DNA of 64,000 bases from Ichthyophis bannanicus. Taxonomy: Eukaryota > Chordata > Amphibia > Gymnophiona > Ichthyophiidae. The position numbers and the translations under genes were made by a program. Of the stretch, positions 51,157 to 62,214 are shown piece after piece. The notes under the pieces are model-generated. The model saw nothing but the letters and a program-made list of their open reading frames with translations, did not search any database and was not told the DNA's origin. The DNA is taken from assembly GCA_033557465.1 (NCBI GenBank), contig CM066045.1, positions 133,693,596-133,757,595 of the forward strand, in the 5' to 3' direction. How positions within the stretch are numbered: the first letter of the stretch is position 1; every line of letters begins with the position of its first letter.

Positions 51157-54100
51157 TGACATCACTCCCATGCCTCTATTCGCTTCAGTCTCCAGAGGTC
51201 CCTTCAGTATTTCTTTGTCTCCAAAGCAGAGAGTAGATGGATTTTCTCCTCTCTAAAGAAAATCTGAAGAATTGAGGAAAAGATTGATAAAGAAACACTT
51301 GTGACCGATCACTTTGAGGGTGACTCTAGACTTTGGCCTTTTCAGTAGCCATAGGTGGAGGTAAAATTGATTCAGCTCCATGCTCTTATGATAACAGCCT
51401 GTTGAGCAGCCAGACAGTTTGAAGGATCTGGAAGAATGGAAGAATTCAGCAGCCTCGCACAACCTCAATGCCCTCTTCCTCCTCTTCTGTCCCCCCCCAC
51501 CCTGCTATCTCCTGAAGACTGCAGAAGGCTCTCAGAGGAATCTGCCTGCCAATCACCTTAAACGCAGTGCTGCCAAGCCAAAGAAACTATTTCAGGGGAA
51601 TAGAGCTGAGCCTGGCACAGATCCTCTGCCTGGGGCTCTCACGGAGTGAGTACCAAGGCGTAACCTTGTCATTGTCCTTGTCGGAGGCTTCTGATTCTGT
51701 CTGTGTGGGATGCAATTCAGGGTAGATTGCTGATGATGTTGGCGCTGTGTGGGGGTTTCCTACCGTTTCTGCAGGCACTAGTAGTGTTTTCAGTATTGTG
51801 CGCCTGGCGGTTGTATGGTTCCTGCATGCATTCTGCCTGAGCAGCTCCAATGTGTGTTCCTTCCCTGATGCCTGTAATATCCATTGCAATAAAAGCACAG
51901 TTAATGCGTGCCTTTTGGACTGCCGCAGCTTTAGCGCCTGCTGTTGGTATACTTGTTTTAACTCTCTGTCTTCCAGGAAACATTTGGCCTGAGGCAACCG
52001 AGGCACCTCATCTCTGGCTTTTGGACTGCCCTTCTTGCATGGTTGCTTCTGAGTTGTCCCTGGAGGACCTACTCCTCCTCTTGTAGCTGAGGGATTCTGT
52101 TAGTCTGACCTTACCTGCCTCAGGGCAGGAGGTGGTGAATGGTGCTGTGGGTAAAGATATTCAGCTTGCCCTCTAGGGGTTCGGCGGTGACTATGCCACC
52201 TAGTGTGGGGGGTCATTTCTGCGAGGAGAACTTCTAGAGTCCGGATTGTCCTCCCAGGGATTCTTTTCTTTTTACAGCAGGCCTGATCTTTGTGGCATGG
52301 AAACACAGACCCTGCGGCCTCTGGATTCCCCTGAGCACAGTCTTGTGAGGGGCAGGCTGAGAGTGGAAGCTGGTTTGATTTATGGCTGTGCATCCCCGGC
52401 AAAGGCTGCCCCCCCTGTTGATGGGGATCAGCTGGGATCTGTCTGAGATTTGGACTGTGACTTGGATTGATGTGGATGAAGAAGTATGATCATCTTCAGA
52501 GGTTTGTGAGGAGGCTGATGTTATCCCCGTGTCCCAGAAGCTAGAAACTGGAAGTGTTGATCCCAGGATCTTATCCACCTTGAGCTTGTTGGATGCTCCA
52601 GACATTGAGCAGGAACTGAAGAGGCATCCACTCCTGCAAGGGATGTGGAAATCCACTATTGTCTCCCATTCCTGGAGGTGCTCAAGGGCCTGTTCTAGTG
52701 GGAGTGGTATTCCTTCAACACCTCACATTAGGGTGTATATGAAGATGCACGCGCTCCTGGAGATGGAGTGTGTTGTGTTGTGTAGTTTGGTATTTCCAAG
52801 GTGGATGCGCAGGTCACAGTGTTTATCAGACAGACCACCATTCCTGTGGAAGGTGGATTGGCCTTGAAAGATACTTTTGGCTGAAAGGTGGATTTGTGTT
52901 GAAGAACCAGTTCGCTATAGAGACTGCTATTCTTCAGTTGGTGGTATGTACAGACCTGATGATTCGGGCCCTGCCCCAGTGGATTAACTCTCTTCCACCG
53001 GATGATTCTACCCCTCTTTTGGAGTCTGCTATGGCCTTCTTCAGTCGCCACATGGAGACGGGGTCCGAGGCCATCGACGCCCTGACCCAGCCTTGACCAA
53101 GTCAGCATCTGCTGTATGTTTCCTCTGTGGTCCCTGGTGGGTCATGTGATTTGGTGTATAGAACGCCACCCAGGCAGGATTGTTCTGGTGGTGCTGGATT
53201 GGCCAAGGAGAGCGTGGTTCAGAGACCTGATGCGGGTCCTGCAGGTGCCTCCTCTTCTATTTCATCCGTATCAGGGCATACTGCGGTAGGATGCGATCAT
53301 CTTGGAGGATCTAGTTCCCTTCTCGCTTATGGCTTTGTTCTTGAAAGGAACTGGCTAGTGCATAGGGGCTACTCTCCAGTGGTGGTCTCCATTCTGCTCG
53401 GAGCCCGGAGGAGGTCTACCAAACTAGCATATGTGCAGATTTGGTGTCTTTTTGAGCGATGGTGCAGCGCTCAGCATTTGGCTCCTGAGATGACCGAGGT
53501 GCCATTTCTATTGGTCTTCTACAGAATGGACTGGAGGAAGGACCTTGCCTTAGCTCCCTAAAGGTTCATGTGGCAGCTATGGTATGTTTCTGCGGGCCGG
53601 TGGCTGGTAAGTTTCTAGTCTTGCACCCAGACATCTCATGCTTTTTCCAGAGGGTTTGGTGTTTGCATCCTCCCCTCCGGTCTCTGATCCCTTCCTGTGA
53701 TCTGTATCTAGTGCTCAGGGCCCTGATGGTGTTCTTTGAGCCATTGAAGTGCGCTACTTTGAAGGCTTCCATGCTCGAAATGGTCTTCTTGGTTACAATT
53801 TGTTCCACAAGGTGGATTTCACTTTGCAGGCTCTGTCTTGCTGAGATCCTTAACTATATTTTCAAAGAAGACTGTTTCCATTCAACCTGTGCCTTCCTCC
53901 TTGCCTAAGGTGCTTCTCACTTTCACATGAACCTCTGCCTGTCCTCCTTCTCTAAGGAGCAGCATTAAGGGAAGGATAAGGATCTTCACCTTGTGGATGT
54001 CCAAAGGGTGCTTCTTCGGTACTTGGAGGTTATGAATTCCTTTCGTAAGTTCAACCAGCTTTTTGTGCTGTTTTGATGTCCCTTGCAAGGGTGATTTGGT

Positions 54101-54360
54101 GGCTGTCAACTTTGGAATGCTGGATTAAGGTGGCCTTTGTCTCTGTGTATCTGTTCTGGAGGGTTTACATGCCATTCTACTTGAGCACAGGCATCCTCAT
54201 GGGTGGAGTGGAGCTTGGTAGCCCCTGCAGACATTTGTCAGGCAGCAATGTGGGCATAACTTTACACTTCTGTCAAACATTACCGCATGAATGTCCACGC
54301 GAGGGTGGACACAGCCTTTGGCTGAAAGGTTTTGCATGCTGCTGTGTTCTTCCCGCACAG
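51157..54360 (+). pseudogene. DIRS-e body: gag relic, RNase H end and recombinase
   Basis: After the second half of the left terminal repeat the coding parts are badly decayed. Near 52830-52870 the frame resembles the gag block TTIPVEGGLALKD. At 53080-53110 it gives the RNase H/bridge end (GSEAIDALTQP). From 53310 the recombinase N-terminus appears (LLAYGFVLERNWLVHRGYSP, SILLGARRRSTKLAYVQIW). Many stops and a large loss of RT are evident. Confidence 0.6.
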
Positions 54361-54842
54361 TGGAGTTGTAGCTTTGGTACATCCCACTTATCTGGACTGG
54401 TCTAGCAGGACGATATGGAAGGTGACATTTTACTTAACAGTATGTTCTTTCCTGAAACTGTATTGTTCTGTTGTTCTGCTGCGGTAGCTTTGGGTCTGCT
54501 CTGATTTTTATACTTGGCTCTGCAGGTTCATCATATACTGACAGCCTTATGTTTATTTTTTCATATACATAGTTGTCTACTGTTGATCACTCATTGTTGC
54601 CCATGGTTGAGATTATGTGAGGCTTGCCATGTTTCTCCCATTTGCTTTGGGATGAATACTGAAGGAACCGCTGGTGGCTGAGGTGAATAGAGGCATGGGA
54701 GTGATGTCATTGAAACCTGGACTTTTCATTGGTTCTTTGTCTCCACCAACCTGTTGGTAGGGGAACACAATCCACTTGTCTGGACTGGTCTAGCAGGACT
54801 CAAGGAAAGAATATTAACTGATAAGTAAAATGTCATCTTCCT

Positions 54843-55350
54843 GTCTCAAAAGGAAGTGTCCTTTACTGGAAGTGCTTATTTTTGTGTTACTAAAAGTGCT
54901 GCAGTGCTGGGTAGCTTAAGCACAACCATGAGAGCAAACATAAATGCTCCCACGGTTATGTTAAGCATTAATACGGCAGTATGGGGCAGGGAAAAGAAGA
55001 GGAGGTGTTGGTTGTTTGGGAGTGATGTGGGCAGAGGAGGTGGCTGTTGGACTGATGCTAAGAGCTGATGTGGGAGTAGGCTGGTACTGGAAGAGGGCTA
55101 ATGCTGGGAGGGGAGCTTGGATTGGAATTGGGCTGGTACTTTGGTTGGGTATTGGAAATGGATTAATACGGGAATGAGGTGTGGGGGGGGGGGGGGAGAC
55201 TGGGACCGGAAATGGGCTGATACTGGGCTGGGAATGGAAATAAGCTTATGCTGAAGCAGGCCTGAAACTGTAAAGTGGCTGGGACTGGAAGGGGACTGGC
55301 ACTGATGGGGTCAGGGTGGGAAAAAGAGAGAGGTGCTAGGGGAGTGAGAA
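54843..55350 (+). mobile_element. hAT-3, right piece (palindrome arm and G-rich minisatellite)
   Basis: The left part is the inverted counterpart of 45060-45202 and 44890-44920. From about 55060 degenerate units such as GGGCTGGTACTGGAAGAGG and GACTGGGACCGGAAATGGGC follow, with a G run at 55182-55198. Core words (ACTGGAAATGGGCTGATACT) match the hAT-1 and hAT-2 minisatellites. Confidence 0.45.
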
Positions 55351-56318
55351 GGGAGAGGAGGACATATGTTATGAAGGATGGGGAAGAAGCAAAGTCATAA
55401 ACTGAACAGCGCTGGGCTAGGAGTTGGTTCAAAGTGTTGGCACTGGGCAGATTTTAAGCCTTGCACCCTCCCCCCTTTGGCTGTCAAAATCTATTATTTA
55501 GGTTTGAATGTTCTTCTCTTTCCTGCCCCAAGAAGTTGTTGCTTAGTTTGCTTATGGTAATGGTTGAAATGCCCTTGCCAGGGGAATGCTGAGAGGGAAG
55601 GGTATGAAAACAGATGCTGGGGTAAGGGGAGAGAAGGTAGACTGAATGAATATTGGAGAAGGAAGTAGATGGGTGGGCACTAGGGACATGAAGATGTGGG
55701 ACTTGAATCTAGGTAGCGAGTCTAAGATTGGGTGATAAAACCAAAAGCAAGGTTGGGTATTGGGAGTGTAAGTGGGGACTCGGGAACAGTGTGTAGGATG
55801 AAAGAGTGGGGACTTGGGATTGTGTGGAGGGATAGTGGGGACTAAGAAATTAACCAGAGATTAGGAGGACAATGAGGAAAAGCTGATTGGGTGAGGGGTA
55901 TGAGTAGGACTGTGAGACCAAGTGCAGAAATATGGGAAGAGCAGAAAGTTTGAATTGCTTGGAGGGTTTGAAAAGGACAGTGGAGTGGGTGAGAGAAATA
56001 AGAAGGGACAGGTCTTTGAAGTTGGTGAGAGAGGGTAGAAATAGGGAAGGTGAAAGCAGAAATGAAATCCTGGATAAGGGGGTAAGACATAAGAAAGGGC
56101 CTGGAGGTGGAGCTAGGATGAGTGCTAGGGAATGAACTGGGGCTAATTAGGGGATGAGAGGCAGGAGGAGATACATGAGGCTGGGGAGGGGAGAAATTTC
56201 AACTCTGTCACAATCTTGATTCAGCTGAAAATTCTTTTTTTTTTTTTGCAGGTACACATATTGATCTTTTCATTTGTATCTTTTTTTGTTAATTATCTTA
56301 TTTTTATTTTTTTATTAG
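55351..56318 (+). other. Rest of TTC12 intron 3, purine-rich
   Basis: No gene is seen. Purine-rich sequence with loose repeats (GGGGACTNGGGA type, 55660-55850) may be the far end of hAT-3. A T-rich tract leads to the acceptor TTTATTAG at 56318. Confidence 0.5.
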
Positions 56319-56346
56319 GAGCCAAAGAACATGGAAGTGAATGAAG
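56319..56346 (+). CDS. TTC12: TTC12 micro-exon, 28 bases
   Basis: Acceptor TTTATTAG and donor GTAAAT bound 28 bases encoding EPKNMEVNE plus one base. It begins in phase 0 and ends in phase 1, exactly joining the exons at 43989-44173 and 57291-57368. The block sits between LNKTMI and the SFLAFVEKD region, where TTC12 proteins carry a short variable linker. Skipping it would break the frame, so it is probably constitutive. Confidence 0.75.
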
Positions 56347-57290
56347 GTAAATCCTCTGTTATCTCACCTCTATCGGTTTTGCATCTATACTACCTAATAA
56401 GCTGTTCCTGAGGCTTCATTATACAGTGGTTGATTTACAGTGGCTACTCATGAACCATTAAAGAAGCAATCCAGCCAGGGCCGGCCCAGTGTCTTAGAGC
56501 AAGTATTGTGCAGTTGCATGCAAAATACCTGGGTTCAAATCCTGTGCTAACTGGGGAAGCTTAATGATGATGTTTACAATTTGGTATTAGGTTGCATGCT
56601 TACCAAGCTTCAGGCTATCACTGCAAAGGATGGGCTAACAAATGTTATCTAAATAGGGGAGAAAATCCTCAGGCAGTCATGAGCAAAGGCTTATGACACT
56701 TTTGCCCACAGAGGCGAGTTCCCCTTCAGCTAAAGGCCAGAAGAGCAGTAGAAAATCTGCTGGGTCAAAAATACAATTAAAAACTGATTAACTCAAGCTG
56801 ATCTGTGTCCTGGTCAAGGAGGGTGAGCTATAGCCTTTCAACTCATTTGCTTGTAGTCCTTCGCACTGGGAAGTCATAACAAAATCAGAGACCAGGTAGG
56901 GTCAGCAGCAGATAAGGACTTTGTAATCTCATGTTCTATGTTCCTGTACACTTCCTTCTTTTCTTAGCGTTAGCCCTGCAAAGGTGGAGTGGAGCACACA
57001 TTAGGGCAGTGTAGGTTCTGTTGCCTGCACTCTATCAGTGAATAGAAAGGGGTTCTGTTACTCCAGATGAACACCTTTTTTGAGCATTAAAGACCTTAAA
57101 ATAATGAACACAAGTAAAGAAAAGAATACATTTTATAATTTTCATGTCTGCCTACAAAATGCCAGTCTGGATTATCTTGTTATGGGACACATAAGTTGAT
57201 ATCTTATCTTCTGCAAGCTTTTAATGAGCAGCTGTTCTTCCCTGTTTCTATTGAAATGCCATTCTGATAACTTTTGCTCTCTTTTGTTAG
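56347..57290 (+). other. TTC12 intron 4
   Basis: No gene. At 56477 CAGGGCCGGCCCAGTG resembles a hAT terminal repeat, possibly the start of a small hAT-derived repeat, but its other end is not visible. Confidence 0.5.
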
Positions 57291-57368
57291 ACAGCTTCCT
57301 GGCATTTGTGGAGAAAGATGCAAAAGAGAGAGCAAAAAGAAGAAAACACAATACAGGGCTAGCAAATG
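57291..57368 (+). CDS. TTC12: TTC12 exon
   Basis: Acceptor TTTTGTTAG ends at 57290 and donor GTAATG starts at 57369. The exon completes the split Asp codon and encodes SFLAFVEKDAKERAKRRKH then NTGLAN plus one base. The FVEKDAKERAKRR block, a basic helix before the first TPR, is a strong TTC12 signature. Confidence 0.92.
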
Positions 57369-58079
57369 GTAATGTGTAATTTTTAATAAAATTTCCCTGC
57401 ATCCTGTATCTAGGCTTACTTCTTCCTTTCTTGCTGTCCCTAGGGAGCCATTGTGTGGACCTCTTTCCCAGCATCTTCCTTTTTTACTTCTTTGGCATGA
57501 GAGTTTAATCACCATAGCGGATAAAGTAGATGGTACCTGAGGAGCAGGTATTGCATATGTTTTATTAGGCAAGGAATGAGAATATCACAAAGTGTATAAG
57601 TTTTGTCTGGGCCCATCTATCCATAAAGGCTTCTCTTATATGTCCTCAATGTCATTAAACTGGAATGATTCCATGGGCACATCTGCAGCGAGTCGGCTGG
57701 AGGTGCCCATTTTCCATTGGCTAGAACTGTATTGTAAGAGGCCTCACTTGGAGTGCATATTTATATATGAGAAAACAAAGAGCAGGTTTACATAAGCATG
57801 TATAGTATTCAAATTCTTTTTTAAATTAAAATGTATATCTTGCACCCTCTTCTTTGAAGAGTAAAAGACTGTTACTTCCTTGCTCCCATCACGCCCCATC
57901 CCTTGTACAGTGTAACATACCCTCTAATACCTCATCATTATTCATAGAACCCCTCACTCCGGTATCCTCTACCCTCGTTTACCCCCCTCAGTTTCCTCTC
58001 TCTGGTTGTACGTTCCTATTTGTGTCGCTCTGCCCTTTATATTCTCTCTCCTCTTTCTTCCTCTTCCTCTCTTTCCTGT
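57369..58079 (+). other. TTC12 intron 5, first part
   Basis: No gene. From about 57840 pyrimidine-rich sequence leads into the LINE-like 3' tail at 58080. Confidence 0.4.
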
Positions 58080-58210
58080 CATACCATGGCGTTCTTTTCT
58101 ATCTTTACTCCCTGCAGCCCATTTATTGTACACCGCTTTGATGCCTTATGGTTTAGGTGGTTTATCAAGAATCCGAATAAAATAAAAATAAAATAAAAAA
58201 TAAATAAATC
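58080..58210 (+). repeat. LINE/SINE-like 3' tail with A-rich end
   Basis: The sequence ATTGTACACCGCTTTGATGC, then TATCAAGAATCCGAATAAAA, ends in (AAAAT)n. This is the look of a retroposon 3' end; the family is not named. Confidence 0.55.
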
Positions 58211-59130
58211 CATAACTCCTCTGTGCTGGTATAGTGACAAAAATATCATACCCTGGCATTGATGAAAGATTTTGGGAATATGAAGAATCATATGGAATAT
58301 TTGGACAATCATTTAAGGCTGACTATCTTATGTATGATTAATTTTCCAAAAGTGGCTGTTATTTCCGCTAAAGAAATGTTTAAAGCTTATCTGTTAAAGA
58401 TGCTCGGGGTCTCTCCTGAGTTCTTTCCACCCTTGGTTAAGATATATTATATTCCTACTGGTCAAAAGGTTTCTTCTAATGTTGAATTACTTGGGTTACA
58501 AATGGATGCTTTGAACGTTACTACTTTATTAGAAAATTCAGATACGGATATAGCTTCTCCTGCTACATGTTTAGTAACTTTTGCCTTAGCATCAGATAGG
58601 GAATGGCTTCTTAAAATGTTTGTTAAGAAGAGGAATGTATCCTTCAAGGGTTGCCTGGTTCGCATATTTCCTGATTTAGCTAGGGAAACCCAAAGACACA
58701 GGAAAGAATTTTTGATACTGCGCCCGAGGGTTTCTCAATTGGGTGGGCTCTTCTTTTTGAAATATCCCTGTAAATGTCTTGTAAAATTGGAAGGTATTTC
58801 TTATATTTTCTTCTTTCTATCTCAATTAATTTCCTTTTTGAATGCCCGTGGGGTGGTTGGTGGTGGGTCCGTCGCCTGTTCTACTCCGTCTTGATTGGGA
58901 TTATGGCTGATATTTATTTGTCTGTATATTTCCTATAAGAGTTCAGTGTTGAAATATTTTCCTATTCTTTTTGGATCTCTTATTGTGGGCTAGAGTGGGA
59001 ATATCAGGTTAAATAATGTTTCTCCTGAATTTTTTCTTTTTTTTCTTGTTTACATTTACTGATTTCCTGTGCAAGTGATTGTATCCTTGTTATAATTTGT
59101 ATATTTTATAAATATAAAATAAAAAAAAAC
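58211..59130 (+). mobile_element. L1/Tx1-like LINE fragment with ORF1 C-terminal part
   Basis: An ORF (58259-58894) encodes INFPKVAVISAKEMFKAYLL, KIYYIPTGQKV, ALASDREWLLKMFVKKRN and VRIFPDLARETQRHRKEFL, and then YPCKCLVKLEGISYIFF. This is the RNA-binding C-terminal half of an L1/Tx1-type ORF1 protein. The N-terminal coiled coil is missing and the fragment ends in an A-rich tail (59108-59129). It is unlike the ORF1 at 33534, so it is a second LINE lineage. Confidence 0.65.
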
Positions 59131-59343
59131 CCTATCACATCCTCAGCCCTGAGGGCATGGTGGAGCAGACAGGCCCTCTCCCTATTTGCACAGTACAGGC
59201 GTCTGTTGCTCTTCCCCTGCAGAATAGTATACTACATCCAAGCAGAAAATGGCACAGATTGTACAACCAATGAGGTGATCTGATTGGCCAGACACTTTGG
59301 CAGATTGCACTTTAATTAATTTAATGTGTGTTTTTTGTTTCAG

Positions 59344-59465
59344 CACTGAAGGAGATGGGGAACGAGGCATTTGCTAAAGGAGATTATGAAACTGCCATCC
59401 AGCGGTACTCAGAGGGTCTGGACAAACTGCGGGATATTGAGGTCCTGTATACAAACAGAGCACAG
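59344..59465 (+). CDS. TTC12: TTC12 exon with first TPR repeat
   Basis: Acceptor TTTTGTTTCAG ends at 59343 and donor GTCAGT starts at 59466. It completes the split Ala codon and encodes [19 protein letters not shown], then RYSEGLDKL and VLYTNRAQ. This is helix A and B of a tetratricopeptide repeat (G at position 8, A at 20 of the motif) and the start of the next. TPR repeats bind chaperone or client peptides, in line with a dynein-assembly role. The exon ends in phase 0. Confidence 0.93.
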
Positions 59466-60424
59466 GTCAGTGATGAAAAGTGCAGATTTAAAAAACAAAC
59501 AACAAAAAAAATACTTTTGACTTCAGTATCAGAATGCAGCCAGTGCTCCAGGATCTGAATCACATTCAGATTAATGACAAGAAGATGGAATCTTGCAACA
59601 AGGTCCATGTTACAAGGAGTGGGCAACAGGGTCCATGTTACAAGGGTTTTCTACTAACTACTGGCCTCCACACAGCTTTTTCTCTTTCAGGAAGACAAAG
59701 AACATTGATCATGTAACTCCAGTTTTGAAAGAACTCTGGCTGCCAATTGAGCTTTGTATAAAGTTCAGATATTCTTAATTTTCACTGCTTTTGTTCAGCT
59801 ACTCCAAGTTCTCTGGCAAATAAATATGTGAATTTTTTAACAGGGTGTCTAATGAAAATGTGAATAGTGTGCCTATTTTCTGTTTATTTTGTAAGGGCAA
59901 TGTAGACACCCAGAATATGTCCAATGGAAAAGCACAAATTTATACCTGTTCCAAGGAAGATGTAAATATGTGCGCTTATCTAACATATACACACATATTT
60001 TCTAACAGATGCGCATACATTCATGTCTAACCAGGAACGCCTATGTGCAGCACACCTACAAGTACACAAGCACATATACTTATATATGTACATACTGCCA
60101 TGTGATTTGCAAAAGCCCCTTCCCTACATATAGAAGAGGCTGTGCTTGTAGAAAGGCCTTTCTGAAATGACCTCAGTGGTCCATTATGTTCCAAAGAGGA
60201 TCATTTGGTCCTCCCAGCAAGGCTTTATTGTGCCATCATTGAGGGTGGCATTTAGCTGCACAGCACTGTCACTTTAAAACACTTTTCAGCAGAGGTGGTG
60301 TTGGAACCCAATTACTTACCATTCAGTAAAAACGGGAAGACATGGTTGCATATTCATATGTACTTGCAGTGTCGAATCAGGCTCCCAAATACTCCAGGGA
60401 CTAGAAAGGAACCAGGTTTCCAAT
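59466..60424 (+). other. TTC12 intron, no recognised gene
   Basis: AT-rich intron sequence. It includes a small imperfect direct repeat (GGTCCATGTTACAAGG at about 59602 and 59631). Confidence 0.5.
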
Positions 60425-61579
60425 TCATCCTGTTAGACCAGTCCAGACTAGTGGGTTATCTCCCCCTGCCAGCAGATGTTGGAGACAGAGAAAAAGCTAG
60501 AAGCCTCAGTGACATCACCAACACTGATAGATAACCCTGGACTCCTAGGGGTCAGCTTCAGTATTTCTCTTTCTCCAGCAGATGATGGACTTCTTCTTCC
60601 TCTTAGCTCCTGATGGTCTCTAAGGTGCAGAGTTCCAGTCTGTGTAGCTTTTCCTGGTGGGGTTTCTTTCTCCAAAGTGTACAAGAGGTGTTCCTTTGGA
60701 ATCTCTTCAGTTTTCTCCCCATTTTTGTACCAGAGGTGCTGCTTGGTCAGGAGGATCTGCGCAGCACCTCTGAAGGGAAGGGCTCCTGCTCAGGAGGAGC
60801 AGCGCGGCCTTCCTCACTCTCTGAAGATTCAGACAACTTCATAGCAATTGTTTTATCAGCCCTTTCTTATTTTGTTTTTTAAAGTTTATTTAGTTAAAAA
60901 CACAAAAAAAACAAATCTAGAAGAATTCTGCTCAAGGCCCTGTACATATCTGAAGGATCCTTGAACAGTGAGTGTTTCCCCATTGGGGCAGAGCCCCCCC
61001 TCCCGCTCTTTCTCCAGTTATTGTGCTTCAGGCCGTTGTGCTAATCTGCTGCTTCCTGCTCTTCGGGCCGTTGATTTACTCTGCTTTCGCAAGCCTAACG
61101 CTGCTTTCAAGGCCTCTTGTTGCCACGGCCCTTTTAGTCTTCTCGGTAATGGGTAGACAGACGCTTCTTCCTTGCCACGTTTTTTTTCTTGCCTGTTTTT
61201 CCACAGTGGGGGGGCCTTCTTCAACGCCAGGTTTTCTTTGAAAGAAATCCTCACAATATCGCCATCTTACTCGGTCTCCCTTTTTCCGTTGATCCATTCG
61301 GACGTGCATCTCCTCCCTGGAAAAAGGTTTCTCTATTTCATCTGGTTTTTTCTATCCGGCCTTTGCTGGTCCTCTTCTCACCTCTCGAGCATCTCTGCTT
61401 CTGCCTTGGTCTCGGGGTTTTTCCCCTTTTGCCTTTTTTTGTGTTTTACTGCGCTTTCGTGCCCTTTTTAACCGCTGGCCGCATTGAGGATCTTTGACCT
61501 CGCAGGGGTCCTTTTTCCCCCCAATGGCCTCCGGTTTTAAGAAATGTGATCGGTGTTCAAAAAACATTCCCTATCGCTT
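60425..61579 (+). mobile_element. DIRS-g, left end and start of gag
   Basis: The left terminus CATCCTGTTAGACCAGTCCA then CTAGTGGGTTATCTCCCCCT is the DIRS-e/DIRS-d type. From 61255 the text TCTTACTCGGTCTCCCTTTT and GACCTCGCAGGGGTCCTTTT match the leader of DIRS-f (45440, 45680). A gag start (ATGGCCTCCGGTTTTAAGAA, 61524 on) follows and is interrupted near 61579 by DIRS-h. Confidence 0.65.
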
Positions 61580-62214
61580 CTCCGGGCCAGTCCAGGGAAA
61601 GGTAGGGTTGTCAATCCCCTATAGCAGCTGAGGACTGAAGACTTCAAGTTTTCTTGAGAGGTGAAGCCACTCCCCCTGAGGGTAATCCAGCAGTCTTTCA
61701 GTCCTCAGCAGCTAAGGAGGATCGAATCCCTCTTTCTCCCTCATAGGCAAACTTTTGGCTTCATTTCTTTCTTTGTTTTTGAGTAAAAAAATGACTTGGC
61801 TCTAGCAGAGCTGATTGATTTTATAGCCCTGTGACTATTTTATCTGAGGTGCACTTTCCCTTTAAGGTTATGTGAGACGTGGAGAGCTACTGCATTTGCG
61901 GTGTGAGGTAGAGCCTACCTCTTTCACCGCCTCCGTCTCTGGTATCGGAGTGAGCCTGGGGGCCCCAGGTATTCCTCTGCACTGTTATTTGCCGGTATTT
62001 GGAGTTCCGCTAGCAGCGGAACTGATTTGAAGGGTCAGCCTTTTATCCTCTCTTCAGCTCCGGTGAGTCTTTGCCTTTCTTTTATTTTTCTCCGGTCGCG
62101 ATCGCGTCGGCGCGTTCAGCGCTGGCTCTGAGTGTTTTTCCCCTCCACGGTGTTTTTCAGAGTGCCATTTTTTTATTGTGAGCTTTTGTTTTTCGTCGCG
62201 GGTTCACTTCTCTC

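Larger units (their letters stand above)
45203..54842 (+). mobile_element. DIRS-e, outer DIRS element with inverted terminal repeats
   Basis: The left end (CGTCCTGCTAGATCAGTCCA, 45210 on) is the inverse of the right end (TGGACTGGTCTAGCAGGACT near 54780). The inverted repeat continues inward: GAACCAATGAAAAGCCC at the left matches the complement of 54725-54742 at the right. It resumes as ATGACATCACTCCCATGCCT after the inner DIRS. The body (51157-54360) has decayed gag, RNase H and recombinase. An extra terminal-motif copy at 54370 fits the internal complementary region of DIRS. Confidence 0.75.
9301..59465 (+). other. TTC12: TTC12 gene, 5' part (five coding exons in window)
   Basis: TTC12 is a cytosolic TPR/armadillo-type co-factor that helps pre-assemble ciliary dynein arms. 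Its conserved N-terminal segments appear in order on one strand, and exon phases agree at every junction: 9301-9390 (ends phase 1), 43989-44173 (ends phase 0), 56319-56346 (ends phase 1), 57291-57368 (ends phase 1), 59344-59465 (ends phase 0). Introns are about 34.6, 12.1, 0.94 and 2.0 kb; transposons account for most of the first two. The window stops after the first TPR repeat, so the remaining exons are to the right. In other vertebrates the neighbours are NCAM1 and ANKK1/DRD2, none of which is visible here. Confidence 0.92.

Noticed and set aside
58259..58894. Host exon or novel host gene of 211 codons
   Set aside because: The protein matches the C-terminal half of L1/Tx1-type ORF1 proteins and ends in an A-rich retroposon tail.
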